From Atopsyche davidsoni (taxonomy: Eukaryota > Arthropoda > Insecta > Trichoptera > Hydrobiosidae), in NCBI GenBank assembly GCA_022113835.1, contig JAILWY010000016.1:5549501-5613500 (forward strand): a stretch of 64,000 nucleotides of DNA, written 5' to 3'. Both the position numbers and the translations under genes were made by a program. Within the stretch, counting starts at the first letter, position 1, and every line of letters starts with the position of its first letter. This document shows positions 22,701 through 37,079 of this stretch, piece by piece. The notes beneath the pieces are model-generated. The model was not told the origin of the DNA and searched no databases. It was given only the letters and a program-made list of their open reading frames with translations.

Positions 22701-25240
22701 CAATTGTGACATGATCAACACGTGGTGTTTTAGGGATTTCTTAATAAATCACATTTCTGTCTTGTAGTTGCTTTAAGTGTCCAGTCCTCGACTTCATAGA
22801 GAAACACTGAGACGAGCTAATATTTAGTGAATCTCCAGCGAGTTTTTAATCTTATGTCCCTTGAACACATTACTTTTCTGAAATAAGTATTCCTTGTAGA
22901 TGAAACAATTTTGACTGTATTGGAAAAACACTTTGATTATATAAACTCTCAGTAGTAAGGAAAAAAAAAATTTTTGAAAATATTTTCCATTAAAATCAAA
23001 CTGGCATACAACAAAATCTGGTGGTATGTAATAAATTGTATCCATATTTAATAAACCAATTAAAGAATTACATTTACAAATCCATATTTCAAAGGTAATT
23101 AATATTTTAATTGCTGCAAAATCTATTCACTGAAGTCAAAATAACAGGGTAAACTAAAAGTTAAATCCTTTCAAAAAACAATTTCGCTCACTTTATGAAG
23201 TATTTAATTCAGATTGTTATTACTTATTCACCCCGCTTGGGGAGCTTTCAAGCGGCCGCAGATTTCAGTGGGCATCCGCTACCTTTGCATACAGAAGTAA
23301 AGGCTATTATATTATTAATACAATAATTATCTTTTATGGGGTACGGACTCTTAGTGCCTTAGTTCACCCCTGTGATACGCGACTGCCAACGGCCATCACA
23401 GCTAACTGGCTTAGACCTAATGAATATTTTGTATGGGGGTTATTTTTGTGGAATGCAAAAAGGGTTAGATGCAATTCCTTCTGCAATTTAGTTTGCATCG
23501 CTAACAAATATACTCTTTACTATAAACAAACTATTTGTAACAGAAAAAAAAGACTTATAAATGTAAACTCGCATAAAAGTTATACCGTGTTATTTATAAA
23601 ATATTTGTTATTTTAAGCCCTGTAAGGTATTTTGATAATATGGTTGATGTGATATTGCAAACTTGAGGACATAAGTTTATACCTGACTGTTGATTTTCTT
23701 CCCCATCTCTGTGACAGTTTTCAGGCTAAGCCATCACGTTAAACAACAATGCTTTCAGATGAAAGCTCTCTGGGGAAGCTTTCGGTAGACATTGTACAAA
23801 GTCGAATGTCATGCCTTCCCGTGAGGCTTTAGGCTGCACTCCTTGCAGACACGGTCTAGTGAAGACTAATCCATTTTAAATATGCTATAATATTCCTTCA
23901 GCTTAAAGTTTACTGTATTACATGCTAAGTCGCCGTGTATAACGATTATTCTCATAACCTTCAAATTAAATATATTTACAGTAACATTAGCAGAATTTAT
24001 AAATAAATTGATTGTACTATTTAATACTTCTATGAAAAAATTGTACTTAAAATACTTGCCATGACAAGCACTTCTTGTTTTAATTGATTAAAGATGTGCG
24101 TGTTTTTGGTGACAAACCGATTTATGATTTTAAAGCCATATTAAAGAAAGTAAACGCATAAGTGCAATTTTGGTTTATTCAGAGTGGATCGCACCACTCC
24201 GGGATCCCACTTTTTAAGTACCATTATTATAGAGCACATCAATTCACCATCACTCAATGTCAGAAATCTTATATGCTTCAAACAGTTCTATAACTATACG
24301 AATATATTTTACCTGGATGGTGAAAATGTCTCTTGAAACAAAGCCGAAACGCTTAAACCCAAGAAAATATGTAAATTATCGACGTGATATAAAAACTATG
24401 CATACTTAGTTTTTTTTAATTGAAAAATACAATATTTTAACTGAGTTATAAATATGTATTAAAGTATACTGTAAAGTAAAACTAAATACATACTAGGCAT
24501 TTCCTCGTTTACCCTGCAACAAACTTCTTAAAGAAAGTTGAAATAAAAAAAAAGTTTTTTTTAAATCGATGTCAGTAGATGTTGCAACACAGGCAGGGAC
24601 GTGATATATTATTAAATACTTGCTGCCATTTCATGCCGTTATTATAACTCAAGTCCAATAAATATGTAAAATAATTCCGTTTACGAAGCCCGTAGTTCGA
24701 GTGCCGCCACTGGCTCCGTCTACTCGCGAGCGCCGCGTACGGAATAGGACGAATTTGATATTTAGCCTGGACAGATTTATTGTAACCTTATAAAGAACAG
24801 TGGCGTTCGTGGCACCCGTTTTAATTTATCGTTTCTAGATTGCAACGTTTTATTTTGACACTTTTCAGCCTTGTTTATAACCTAGATAGGAAAATGTTTT
24901 GAACATTTTATAATTGGATTAGGCTTGGAATTATAAATTAATCCTCTTTCATTAATTTATTTTTTTATGAAAGGATCATTTCTCGTTTATTTAGTTATGT
25001 CGCATTCATTTCGAAGATGTTTTTTTGATACATAAATTTTAGATATAAGTTTTTGTGCAGATTTCTTTAGGCATTGGTACTTCGTCATTGACATTAGTTG
25101 AACTATTATTCTTGTATCGTTTTAAGTATGAGTTTTATGAAATTTTCACCCGTGCTTGAAATAATTTGCATAGAATGACATTAACGTTCATATGATCTCA
25201 CAATTAAAATTTTAAAACTGATGATGAGAATATTTTTTTT
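22701..25240. other. Mostly AT-rich, two small richer patches
   Basis: Richer patches lie at about 23225-23420 (GGGGAGCTTTCAAGCGGCCG) and 24680-24775. The second is bracketed by ATTCCGT and ACGGAAT. No gene is seen. Confidence 0.35.
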
Positions 25241-25244
25241 AAAA

Positions 25245-25585
25245 TAATATGATAGTGATCGAGGACACGCCGCCACTGTGGCTTTAAACTATCCATCGCA
25301 AGGAAGGCACACGCCAGGCTTTTCGATCAGTCGCAGTGCTCCATTTTATAATGTCACCGGTGGATTAAAATACACCTGGCCGTTCACGTGTTTGTGAGGT
25401 GGCATACGAGCAGGCCGAGGGTGGACCAGGGGGCTCGAGAGGGCGGAGGCTTCAGGGGTCGCGGGGGTAGCTCAGAATGCCGCCGCTGCGTGCGGCACGG
25501 AAATTCGCTTATTAAAATGTATGGAAAAGATGAGACAAGCAGTGCTGTGTGTAGACGGCCCCAGGGAATAACGCCGTAACTTTAA
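25245..25585. other. GC-richer island
   Basis: Contains TTCACGTGTTTG with an E-box near 25383 and a G-rich run at 25418-25475. GGGGGTAGCTCAG resembles a tRNA A-box region, but the rest of a tRNA cannot be folded. No convincing frame. Candidate regulatory island. Confidence 0.25.
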
Positions 25586-28500
25586 TTGCAAATAAAAAAC
25601 GAACAGCTCAAGATACTGCACACTTTACGACAGGAATGCTGTACCAAGTTCATCTAAATATATATCAATACTCAAATACTATGACTCTCTTTTTAAAGGA
25701 CAATTATGAAATATTAATATTTTTTTCATCCAAATTGCACACAGTGTTTCTTGGCACTCGTTGCTCTATCACATATAGTAGATTAAACAAATATATGTTG
25801 CTGGATACAACCTGGGAGACACCGGCTGGCTTAGATCCACACTAAAGTTTTTCACTTACTAATGAATGTAAAAGTTTACGACCAAGTCAATATATTTTCA
25901 ATTTAAAACAGTTTATCCTTAAATAGTAGGTATATTTGCATCTTTGTGTACGCGTATAAATAGTTTTAAAATGCTTAGTAATTGAAGCGCTTTATGTCAT
26001 GTTTAAAAATGAACTTTTTTTTAATCATTGAAGAATGTGAGATTTATTTTAAAATTATTTTTTTATTCATCTTAAATTTAAATTATAAAAAATGGATTCC
26101 ACTCCAAAATTTTATACAGTAAAATATCACATAACGTGTAAAGTGGTTTCAGCTGCACATTTATGTTCTTGTTTTTGCTCACACTGAGTGGGAGAGGAAG
26201 CAGTCTGAATCAAGGTTTAAATAAAAACATTGTAGTAGTAGTTCAGTATAAGTCTTTTTAATGGCAATTGCATGTTTTGTTGCTTTTACTATTTTTTTAA
26301 AATAAATTTTACTTTCACAAATTGTATGAAATCTAGTTGCAAGCAAATAAAATACAATTTACGTTATACCTGTGTATGAATATTTTTTTTTGTTTACAAC
26401 ATAAGATAATTTTTTAATTTTAGATAAATTTAACACATACTCAAATACGACTTTTAAAAATATGTGAATAATACGGTACGTTTACTGTAAATAACCACTT
26501 TCAATGCATGTCTCGTAAACTAGGGAATTAAAATACCCCAGACCATGTTCGTGAATCTATTACAATTAAAAATAACCAATACAAGTAGCAAATATCGTGC
26601 AGGACTTTAATAAATAAAATAGACCGCCCGAGTCCGCACACTGTCATGTGGCGCGGGGAGTGGTTTTCTATACCCACAAGTAGATAACGCATTTTTAATG
26701 AACCAGTATCGCAATCTGCATCGTCATCTATTCTTTGACACTAATAATATGCTGTTTTCTTCCGTAAATTATGAATAAATTTAATATTTTATTTAAAGAA
26801 AAATTAATAAAAACAATGTACACAATATTTATGTGATCGATTTAAATATCAAATGTTTCAAATCAAAAATTTTACTCGCAATATTGTAAGGATCGCGGGT
26901 TGCAATTTTTTTATGTATAAAACAATAAACATGTAAGGGTTAAGAATGAGGTTAAATTAAAATATTAACAGTCACTGACAGCTCTCAAAAGCTCGGGATG
27001 AGTTTAAGGTACGATATACTATAAAATATTTCGACACATCTACGTTACGGGGTGTTTTGGTTTCTTGTGGTAATGTAACTATAAAAATGACTTCCACTAA
27101 ATAAAATAAGTTTATAGAGGTACGAATAATAATTATCTGTTCTTTAATGGTGCTTGGGTTTTAAAATATTGTGTTCACATAATATTGTCAAGGGTTTTTC
27201 AGAACGGTTGTTTTCAGACTTTGTATTCAACTTAAATATTTCGAAGTTCAGAAATTAGTAGCCATCTTTTAAATGAGAGATTCAATTTTGTGTTTTTTTA
27301 GATTGTTTGTGATTTTAATATGATATGATTCGACTCTTGGGATCAGCAAAGTTACACATCTAGCAACTCTAAAGAATACAGCCGCTTCAATTTATATCGA
27401 CTTAGGAATATGTTTTTTATTAATATTCACCTGTATACAAACATTTAAGAAAAAAATATTTGAATACCTATTGTTTTAAATTTATATTTAATTACATAAA
27501 AACAACACGACATCGTCATTTTAAAATCGAATTTAAAATACAGGTACTGGTATGTATGAGCAATGATTTTTCATCTGATATAATAGCTCAAATTAAAAAC
27601 TAAAATATTCATTTTAAAAAATTGTCTTTACAATCAAGTCATTACAAAATAACCCCTTAAAGATCTACTATCATAATGTAAAATCGATTATTTTGTAACC
27701 AATGCCTAGGTTTTGATTTATCAATTAGTAAATACTTATTTGTATTATTACATACACATTTAACCAATGATACCATCAAAAAATAAAAACTACGATTACT
27801 CAAATCAAAAAGCAATAACAATTTACATATTATAGAGCCCAGTATAATGAACCATAATCCATACACCATAATGACTGCCTTGTCTCTGCCAGTCTGCTTA
27901 TTAACTTTGCTTGGTGTAATTGCCAGTGTGTTTGAAGTACAGGGCAAATAGGCTGCCCACTGATTGCAATATTATTTTCTGCATTCTATTATTATTTGGT
28001 CGTTAGGTTTTTTCTTCGGTCTGGCCACCCCATGGTTTCAGCTCGCTAACGAGAGCAGGTGATGCTTAATATATGATAACGAGTACTTGCCTACCTCTGT
28101 TGTATTCGCATCTAGCACTGTGGATTTATGATTCATTGCAGTTATGATTCAACTTTTTAATAAACATGCACATGAAAACCTTTAACCATTAAAGTTATGC
28201 CCAAGGAATTCAAATTCATGTTTTAATTAATTTAAACCAGCCTAATTTTGATTAGCTCACAAATAAATTAATTAAATAAACAAAAATAATTTTCGTTTCC
28301 TTTATTTACATTATTGTTCAAATATTATTTAAAAAATCAAAAGATAACTTTCAATACGTAAAAAAACAATTTAAATTTAAAGTAAATTTGTTATATTGAT
28401 TTCTTAATGCCATGATTTTTAAATAAGGCACAACTGCTAGTAGATTTTTTGTCAGTACATGTGTCATAAACGCCCTTAAATTTGAAATAATATGACCCAT

Positions 28501-30420
28501 AGGGAGAAAATTGCCAATCTAAAATATTATACTTAAACATGGGAAGTGTTTTGCTTGTAACCTAGAATATCTTCTATGCTATTCTAAGATCAGTATTGGC
28601 CAAGATTTGTATCTGCTCACATATATTGCAAAAATATTTCTGCCATGAATTTACGGAGTATAGTATAGTAATGGATCATATCTTTTTTTAAACAACTGAC
28701 AGCTTTTATGTGAATTGTGGCTCAAATTCAAGTTGAAAAAGGGTATAATTACTTCTTTTCAATGTTATCAAAATTTTATTCACGCCACAAACATCTTTAT
28801 AAAATTTTTATATAATTAACAGGCGGATACAAAATAATTATTACTATTAAGCGGAAATGTGAAAATGTTCACGTAAAACTTATGTTATCATTCTCACGTG
28901 TCTATCCAAATGAATAAACTACAAAAAACCTTCCATATAATTTAACTTTCCTACAATTTCTACAGGCATTGTTTCTGGCTTTTCCATGCCTATTTATACT
29001 CTCTAATTACTGCCCACACAGGGGGGAGGATTGCTACCCTACGGGGTTATATGGGGGTGTACGGTTTGTTGTTCGCCGCAATTTGTTCGTTTGCACTTAA
29101 TTCTATAGCACAATGATTCATTAATATTTTAATTTACAGATACATTTACTACCTCAACAAAGTTTCTAAGATAACTTAAATGTCTTTCAGCTATTTATAA
29201 CCAGATGTTTTAACTGTTTTTGAAGCAACAGATTATAATTTGATAAAAAAATTACTTACCAATTAAAAACATTGCGGATATTTCTGTGTAACACAGATAG
29301 TGATAAAAAGTTATAAATATATCTAATGAATACAAAAATTCGATATTTTTTTAATGATTTCTATATTTAAGTATATTGTGTTACTTTAGAAAGTCATTTG
29401 ACAACATTCGGTATAAGATGCTTTTTAATGTTACTAGACGGCCGTGATTAATAAAAAGCTTAGATGCTCTCAACATGATGACTTTGTTGAAAAACATCGC
29501 AAACTGTTAAATCGCTGAAAGTTAAAACAAGAAACCTATAATTATCACAAAAACAATCAACTTTCTCACATTCAAAAAATTTAAACAGCAGTTTTAAATT
29601 TAATATTTAAAATTAATCTATCATACGGCAGATAAAAAAACCTGCGAACAAAAAAAAATTGCAACGAACAAAGCTGAAACTAACGTATGGGAGAATAATA
29701 TCGCCTGTGACTTGGACTTTTACTTAATTGTGAAGTATTTAATGCAGGTGTTCTGTGTGCGTGCCGCATTCATAATCGTTGCATTAGTGATTCAAAAACG
29801 GAAGGGGTGGCAGTAGAGGCGGCCTGACAGCCCCGGGGGTAGGAAAATGGCTGGATGTTAAATGTCATCTTTGTTTCAAAGGGTTGTAATAAATTATTCA
29901 TTGGCTTAATGCGGGTAGTTCGTTAATATCAATCACAAAATATGCCCTATTTGCATTTTTCTATACACTCTAAGGTTTAGTCATTGCTTTATGATTAATG
30001 TGCGTTTAACTCTGTGATTGTATCTTTAAATAATAATAGAAAATTAACTTTAAAAATTTCATTTAATGCGCATGATTAAAAAAATCATTTTCATTAAAAA
30101 CATAACATTTTACATACTCAAAAATAATATTTTATTAAAACGTAATATGATTGTCTAAAATAACTTTATCAATTTATTGATGAACGTAGATATTCACACA
30201 AATAAAATGTGTGTTACAATCGCATCAAATCTTATCGTATTTTTAACGTATGCTGTTGGGATATCGCCTGTTTCATTTTGTACCTTGAGTGCATATTTTT
30301 AATGCAAAAGTAAATGTAGGAATGGGAAGGCGTCACATGTTACTAATATATATTTTTAAAAATAAAAATGTGATAGGTGATAAAAATTATTTCTTACAGA
30401 GTTTAAGAGTAAGCAATGCC
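25586..30420. other. AT-rich desert with minor islands
   Basis: No gene or ordered repeat is seen over 4.8 kb. Slightly richer patches lie at about 26610-26670, 28960-29095 (GGGGGGAGG and ATGGGGGTGTACGG) and 29690-29910 (CAGCCCCGGGGGT). Confidence 0.4.
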
Positions 30421-30719
30421 CGTTCGATTTAGAATAAGCGAGTAACACATCATGTAGCGTCGTTTTCGACTTAATTGAATATATATAAAATAACGTTTTC
30501 AGTGATTTGCATGCGTCCGATAGTGCTTTGAAACGTGCATAATATCAATATGCACGCAGGCGTGTCTTCAGCCCCTTCTACTTGCCGAAGTAAAGAGTGC
30601 GCGAGCGACCGCGGCTGTGACTCAGCTCGCCAAGGAGCCGCTGAACTTTCCTCAATGGACTTCATATTACCGGACAATTAGCGCGTCCTGCTGCGCCAAA
30701 TTGCGTTGGGTTTTTGCGG
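30421..30719. other. Balanced island left of the minisatellite
   Basis: Unique sequence with GCGCGAGCGACCGCGG near 30599. The last 15 bp (about 30705-30719) already resemble the end of a minisatellite unit. No coding frame supported. Confidence 0.25.
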
Positions 30720-31430
30720 TCGAATGTGGGACAAGAGGACTTGCAGACACGGCGGTCTCTTGAGTACGTAGAAATTCACAGTCGAAACGTGAAACATGCC
30801 TATTTGTACTGCAGATATATTATTTGAACGACTTAGGTATTTTTTTACATGCCTTTGGTTTTGGTCGAATGTGGGACAAGAGGACTTGCAGACACGGCGA
30901 TCTTTTCAGTACGTAGAAATTCACAGCCCAAACGTGAAACATGCCTATTTGTACTGCAGATATATTATTTTGAACGACTTAGGTATTTTTTTACATGCCT
31001 TTGGTTTTGGTCGAATGTGGGACAAGAGGACTTGCAGACACGACGGTCTCTTCAGTACGTAGAAATTCACAGCCCAAACGTGAAGCATGCCTATTTGTAC
31101 TGCAGATATATTATTTTGAACGACTTAGGTATTTTTTTACATGCCTTTGGTTTTGGTCGAATGTGGGACAAGAGGACTTGCAGACAGGACCGTCTCTTCA
31201 GTACGTAAAAATTCACAGCCCAAACGTGAAACATGCTTATTTGTACTGCCGATATATTACATATTTTGAACGACTTAGGTATTTTTTTACATGCCTTTGG
31301 TTTTGGTCGAATGTGGGACAAGAGGACTTGCAGACACGACGGTCTCTTCAGTACGTAGAAATTCACAGCCGAAACGTGAAACATGCCTATTTGTACTGCA
31401 AATATATTATTTCGAACGACTTTTTTTTGA
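30720..31430 (+). repeat. Minisatellite, about 146-bp unit, four full copies plus a partial
   Basis: Units start with TCGAATGTGGGACAAGAGGA at 30720, 30865, 31011, 31157 and 31307, giving lengths of 145, 146, 146 and 150 bp. The fourth carries an extra 4 bp (ACAT) near 31260. The fifth breaks off at about 31425 in a T run. Units differ by few substitutions, indicating recent amplification or homogenisation. Long open frames run through the array on both strands only because few stops occur per unit; the unit length is mostly not a multiple of three. Confidence 0.92.
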
Positions 31431-31467
31431 AAACCATTGGCTATCAATATTTTCCTTGAGTTTTGAA

Positions 31468-31580
31468 GTTGAATATAGAAAAAAAGAGCTTGCAGACAAG
31501 TACGTAGAAATTTACAATAGAAATGTAAAATATGCTTATTACATTATTATAAATGAATTAGTTAATTTTCTCAATTTTTA
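31468..31580 (+). repeat. Decayed minisatellite unit
   Basis: AGAGCTTGCAGACA followed by GTACGTAGAAATTTACA, then AGAAATGTAAAATATGC, repeats the unit order but with many changes and about 13 bp missing between the first two blocks. CG pairs of the array unit have become TG or CA here. Confidence 0.6.
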
Positions 31581-31859
31581 AAAAATAATTCGGCTTTTTT
31601 GAGATATAGTTGTTGAACCTAATAGAATCGCAATTGTCGTGAATGGTTTGAATACCATTCGAAAAAAAAATTCATGCACAAATTTACTATCTTGCAACGT
31701 CTTAACAGAATGAAATATTTTAGTAAAAATGTGATTTTATTAAATAACACGTATATCAATAATTGTATTCATTCAATTTATTTCATAAAAGATTTTAATG
31801 TAGCTAAAATGAAATCAATCCAAAATGTTGAGCGTAATGTCAGCGCATTAGGTAACCGT

Positions 31860-32020
31860 TTATCATTCTGAAATTAGCTGCGAACCGGGAACGGGCAGCT
31901 GTATCATAGAACCGTCTCAGTAAATCAAAACGTGTAACCGGTTTTAGTTCCACGACTAGCAGAAGTGTGCTAGTACCTTACTAAATTCCGGTAGTTGAGT
32001 TTGAAACACTCTACTGCTTT
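31860..32020. promoter_or_regulatory. Balanced island with Grainyhead-type site
   Basis: AACCGGTT at 31936-31943 is a perfect Grainyhead core. It lies in about 150 bp of unique balanced sequence. Confidence 0.25.
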
Positions 32021-35000
32021 CATGACCTATTAGTTTATTGCGTGTAATATATATCCGTTTAAAGTTGTTGCTTTAAACTTTGTTGTTTTCAAAGTACATT
32101 TATTTATTTCATTAAAATTATAAAGATTACTAACTGTGAACAATTTTAAAGTTTGACTTGAATAAAATACTTTCCGAGGATCTATTCTTTAAAAATATGA
32201 ATGACTAATATTAAAACTGTAAAGTTTGATTAGGCTTTTATTCCACGACCATAATACATAGCTCAGATAATAAGAGTAAATAACAAGAGCAAAAACACAC
32301 AGGGGTTGAGATCGGAAAAATCAAAAACAATTTTGACTATTCAAGGGATTCTTTGGAATTTTGCCTATTGTATACGGTAAAAACACAGAAAGTAATTACT
32401 ATTAAATATTTTTTTATAAGCAGGCATTTTTTACTGTATACAATTCATTCCCTAAAAATATCCACAAGTGGTATTCAAACCCACACCTCCACTAATGTTG
32501 TAGTGTAGTGAAAATGTAACGTGCCATTTTTAGTCCATAAAAGTTTAATTAATAAATCAAAAACAAAAAAATGCCAAAAACACTTTTTTCCGATCACGAA
32601 TACATCTCACTCAAAAGTTTATGAATTAACGTATCTGCAAAGAATATTTCTTAAAAAATATCGGGTGCATGTTGTGATTGAATCGATTAATGATTTCACA
32701 GGTGAAAAAATAACAAAAGTACTCCAAATCGATTAAATACATACAATTTTTTTTTGTAGCAAAAAGTACTATCAATGGAAAACGGTTTAACTGGAGAATC
32801 TGGAGTGACCTTCTTTTGGTAGTAGGTCGATGATGAATGGTGAATCGACCCGATGGAGATCATTATAAGAATCATTCAACTTTGCTGTGACTCAGAGGGT
32901 ATTGAAAATCCTTTGTATTTTTTTGTGTTTGTAAATGATTAGTTCTCTTATCAAAAAGTGCTTTAAGATACAATTACTCCGATCGCTGGACCGTGAATGT
33001 CACATCGGTGCCGATTGACAGTACTCGGCTAATCTGTTGGAGTTTTTTATATCGTCTTAATGATCGTGCGTTTATTCAACCTATAATATTTTTTTTAAAT
33101 TGCGTTTGTTATTATTATATCAATTCTCGGAAATACTCTGATGGATGATGGCGTTGATTGCCGCTTTTCGGTCATTTACCTTCACGTTTGCGATAAGGAT
33201 ATTGTAATTATAAAATATGCTTAGTTGATGTTTCATTCACTGTTTCATGTTTTATTTTGAATTGAAAAAATAATGAATTATAAAACATCATTAAAGCTTT
33301 GAAGACTTAATAATCATAAGTGAATTAACAAGGGATAAAATCTTTTGAATCAGTTGGTTTTTGAAGGAACGATTTTTTGACAAGCTGTTATAAAAAAACA
33401 CTTTTTAATAATTAGTCACTTAAGTCTATTTTAAATAAAATTTGACTAATATTTCTAGTCGATCAGTTCTTGAGAAAAAGGGCGTTAAATAGTGAAGTGC
33501 GGTAGTATAGAAGAATAACAAGCAGCAGCTTGCAACAAAGAAAAAGAAAACTAGGTATTTTTAGTTATAATTTATTCGATACACCAAAACACCAAAGATT
33601 TAGTATGGTCAAGTATTGTGCTCACTTCTTTGCTTACCACAATATTCTTGGTTATATAATATAAGTCGTTTTATATATATTTTTTTATTTTATTCAAACT
33701 ATAAATCATAACTATAAAAAAATATTAATTCAGACCAAATAGTTTTAACCGCATCCAACATGTCTTGTTTGCATATTACCTCATACTCTTACGAAATGGG
33801 TGCTTATGATTCTTCGTTTTGATAATCTGATCTCAAATATCTCTCGTCCAAAGAGTAAAAACAAATAATACATAAACAAAAAAAAATAATTCACACAATG
33901 CTCACGACAGGCTCGAGTCCAAGTTGCAATAAGATGGAAAAAAAGTTAATAGTTTTTAGTATGTGGGTGTCTGCATATTTACTTCAGTACTTGTGTCATG
34001 TTTACACGTGTCGTTTCATTAGGCATTTGATAAAAAATAGCATGTAAAATATATTTTATTATTTTATTTCTTAGTGGCAAGCAGCAGTCTGTACAGGGTG
34101 TTACACAAGCGTCTGTTGTGATCGACCGGGCCGTGGGCGGCGGTCACGAGCGTGTCCAATAGACTTATTAATTACTACGAAAACACCTCGACAAATCACA
34201 TAGATATTACGGAGAGGATTAAAAAATATTTCTAAAAGACTTTGAATAAAATAAAACTATAAAAGCAGACGTCGCCACCAAATATGGAAACGTATGCAAA
34301 TATAAATACGGAATAAAATAAGCATTTAATTTACTTAAATGTTTTTTTGTCGATAGTACTAAATCATTAAATACTGATAAATAAAAGTTTGGCTATATGA
34401 AAAGCCCATTGGTCGTAAAGACTAAAGTACCAGGCGACGATAGTATAGAGCTGTAGAATTATTTTTTAATGGCTTTTTACCTAGTAGTTTTATATGTACT
34501 ATATATCAAATGCTGAAAACAATAAGCCATTGTAATTAAATTCTGTTGTATGTTCGTCTATCACCTAATTTCTAGCTGTGCTAATCACCTGGGTTTAGAT
34601 TTTTTCAAATATTTTACTGAAACCTGTTGTTTTGGGTTACATATTTTTATGAGTAATAAACTCTTCTGAATTCGTTTTGATGGCTTATTAATTCAAGCTC
34701 TAATCACGTGTTTAGAAATAAAGAAAAATATCACATATAAATCTAAATTTAACGATAGTTAAAAACGTTTATGTAAAAGGATTGCATTGTTTAATATGCT
34801 GTACCTCAGCTGAACAAATACCTTGAGATCCCAGCACAATTATTTTTATGTTTATATGAATCCAACTCGCCAAGGAAGCGTGTTAATATTATTTTTAATA
34901 CTAATACGTGTAAAAAAGTTCATCCATAAAACTGGTAGATATAAAGAATTTAAAAACAACCAACGTCTCATGCTAAACAGATTATGGACACAAGCAGCAT

Positions 35001-35844
35001 GCTCTTAAATAAGTGACTTATTGATGTAAGTATTTTGGTTTTATTTTCCATGCCGATAGTCAAACATATTATCGCTTTGAGATTTTTTAGGAAAATTTTG
35101 TGCTTTTAAAAACTTTTTGCAAAAATCTGCTCCATTGATCACAGAACCTTTGTAAAATTAGTAATTGCTTAATCATATGATTTTTTGTAAAGTTATCAAG
35201 TTATATTATAATGAAATTTATTTGTTAAAAAATAATTGGTTACGTAGAAGGTAGACGTAAGTGCAGGTAGTGCACTATGCGATTTAAGTGCATTCTTCAA
35301 AGTTATATCATAGGACAAAAATTGAAAAATAACGGTAGAAAATAAAGTCAGAATAGTGCAAAAAGATAGACTAGGTCGTAAGAATGAACGTTATTATTTT
35401 TATGGCAGCACATCTACAGAATATGGATACTGCAAGGAGAAATGGCAAAGATATAAAAGATGGGATGAAACTGGTACAGGTAGCTAAAGGATGATATCTC
35501 TATTTATATAAATCCCATATCAAAAAATATGCATGGAAGCTTTTAGAAAAATAGTTTTAAAGGACATCTACTTGGAATACAGCATTCTGAGATTTCAAAA
35601 CTTGATTTTGTATTAAATTTATAGATAACTTCTTTTACTATTATCACTCGTTTGTTGTTTTTATTTAAAAATTAAAATTGACTTTTCGCCGCCAATTAAA
35701 AACTTCTTACTATGACATATTTTTATTTTTTAAATATTTGAAATTACAGGACACAGATTGTTCAACAAATATACCTGGAAAAGGAATATAGTTGGCAAAA
35801 AAACTTGTGCTGTGACAAAATCATAAACAACATTTATTTATTTA
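32021..35844. other. AT-rich desert with minor islands
   Basis: No gene is seen. Richer patches lie at about 32810-32870, with GGTCGAT and ATCGACC forming a short hairpin, at 32975-33055, and at 34080-34190 with GACCGGGCCGTGGGCGG. Confidence 0.4.
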
Positions 35845-36030
35845 TTTGTTTTTTAAAAAACCCGCTCGGCCCCACTGCCCTAGAAGGCGAGACCGCTCTC
35901 CTGAGCGCTTGACGATGGAAATAATAATGGCTCGCCGATGCGTTTATGTGACCCTGGAGCCTTCTTATAGAGTGGTTGATAAATTAGTTATTATTGGGCT
36001 ATCTCGACTCGTGATCATAGATTATTGTTA
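35845..36030. other. Small GC-richer island
   Basis: About 100 bp (35862-35960) of CpG-bearing unique sequence. No coding frame of note. Confidence 0.2.
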
Positions 36031-36142
36031 GTATAAAAAAAAAATCAACGCCACATTAATCATAACGTCAACGAATATTTTATCAACTCTCATTATGAAT
36101 CCCTTGATATCCTGGTTGTTGTGTGTCCAACATTTTAACATA

Positions 36143-36147
36143 CACAA

Positions 36148-36220
<73 letters not shown>
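36143..36220. repeat. Compound CA/TA microsatellite
   Basis: An interrupted (CA)n run passes into (TA)n of nearly thirty dinucleotides. It is likely to be length-polymorphic. Confidence 0.95.
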
Positions 36221-36224
<4 letters not shown>

Positions 36225-36479
36225 CACATTTAATCTATATGCCCAGATTGTAAGCTTACGGCCCGCTTCTGACTTTTTTTCCTTTATATATACCAACCAA
36301 CCAACATACCATTAAATATATATGGTATGATTATAAAGTCATACACCGTAACCGCGTGCTATTTCTTATTTAGTTTTGAATTTTTTTGTTAAATTTTATA
36401 AAATTTCCAAATATAACAGAGGGTAGATAACGCTAACAGCTATTTTTAAAAAGAAAACAAAGTTTTTTTCTGTCGGATA

Positions 36480-36905
36480 ATAGAGCTATTAAGAAAAACG
36501 GTTGCATGCTAAGCAAGCCTGAAAACGTAGTACTTCTCAAAGAGGCGCTCTTTATAATGCAAACATTATCTAGAAGCTTCTTAAATTTTCGTTATTCTGC
36601 GTGGGCCTGAACAGCATCACCGGGGCCACACAAAGTATCTCCAGTGCTAGAATACACAATCCCGGATCATTTGTCAAACGTAACGAAGATGGTTAACGAC
36701 GATTTATTATTGCGATACTTTGATGAATGGATTTTATACGTCGGAGTTAAATACCCGCACCAATTAAAAACAAGGAATTTTCGGGTGCTCCGTTTAGAAT
36801 GACGGTCGATCCATTATCTGGGAATATTTTCTAAATCCCAGAAGCCAGACACCATGACAACGGTTTATTGGGAGAAAAACCAAAGCGTCCGGGTTTTTTG
36901 AACAA
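36480..36905. promoter_or_regulatory. Candidate conserved non-coding island
   Basis: About 400 bp of high-complexity sequence with homeodomain-type cores (CCAATTAAAAAC near 36760, GGTTTATTGGG near 36861) and no sustained open frame. This composition is typical of regulatory blocks near developmental genes; conservation has not been tested. Confidence 0.3.
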
Positions 36906-37079
36906 TTTATGAATATTGCTGGATTTGTACGTTCAAATGCAAAATATTACTTAGACTAACACTTTTAGAGTATAGTTAAAAATTATCTTAAAATCAACAT
37001 ATAGCTTATATTACTTATGCTTATAGGTTAAAGGATTATCATAATTTAATGTTTACATATATATTTTTATCCGATGGCC

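Noticed and set aside
25455..25530. Possible tRNA (GGGGGTAGCTCAG)
   Set aside because: Only the A-box-like string is present; no D, anticodon or T arms can be folded and no B-box follows at the right distance.
30796..31581. Several overlapping 88-154 codon frames
   Set aside because: They are products of the 146-bp tandem repeat, present on both strands and in shifting frames.
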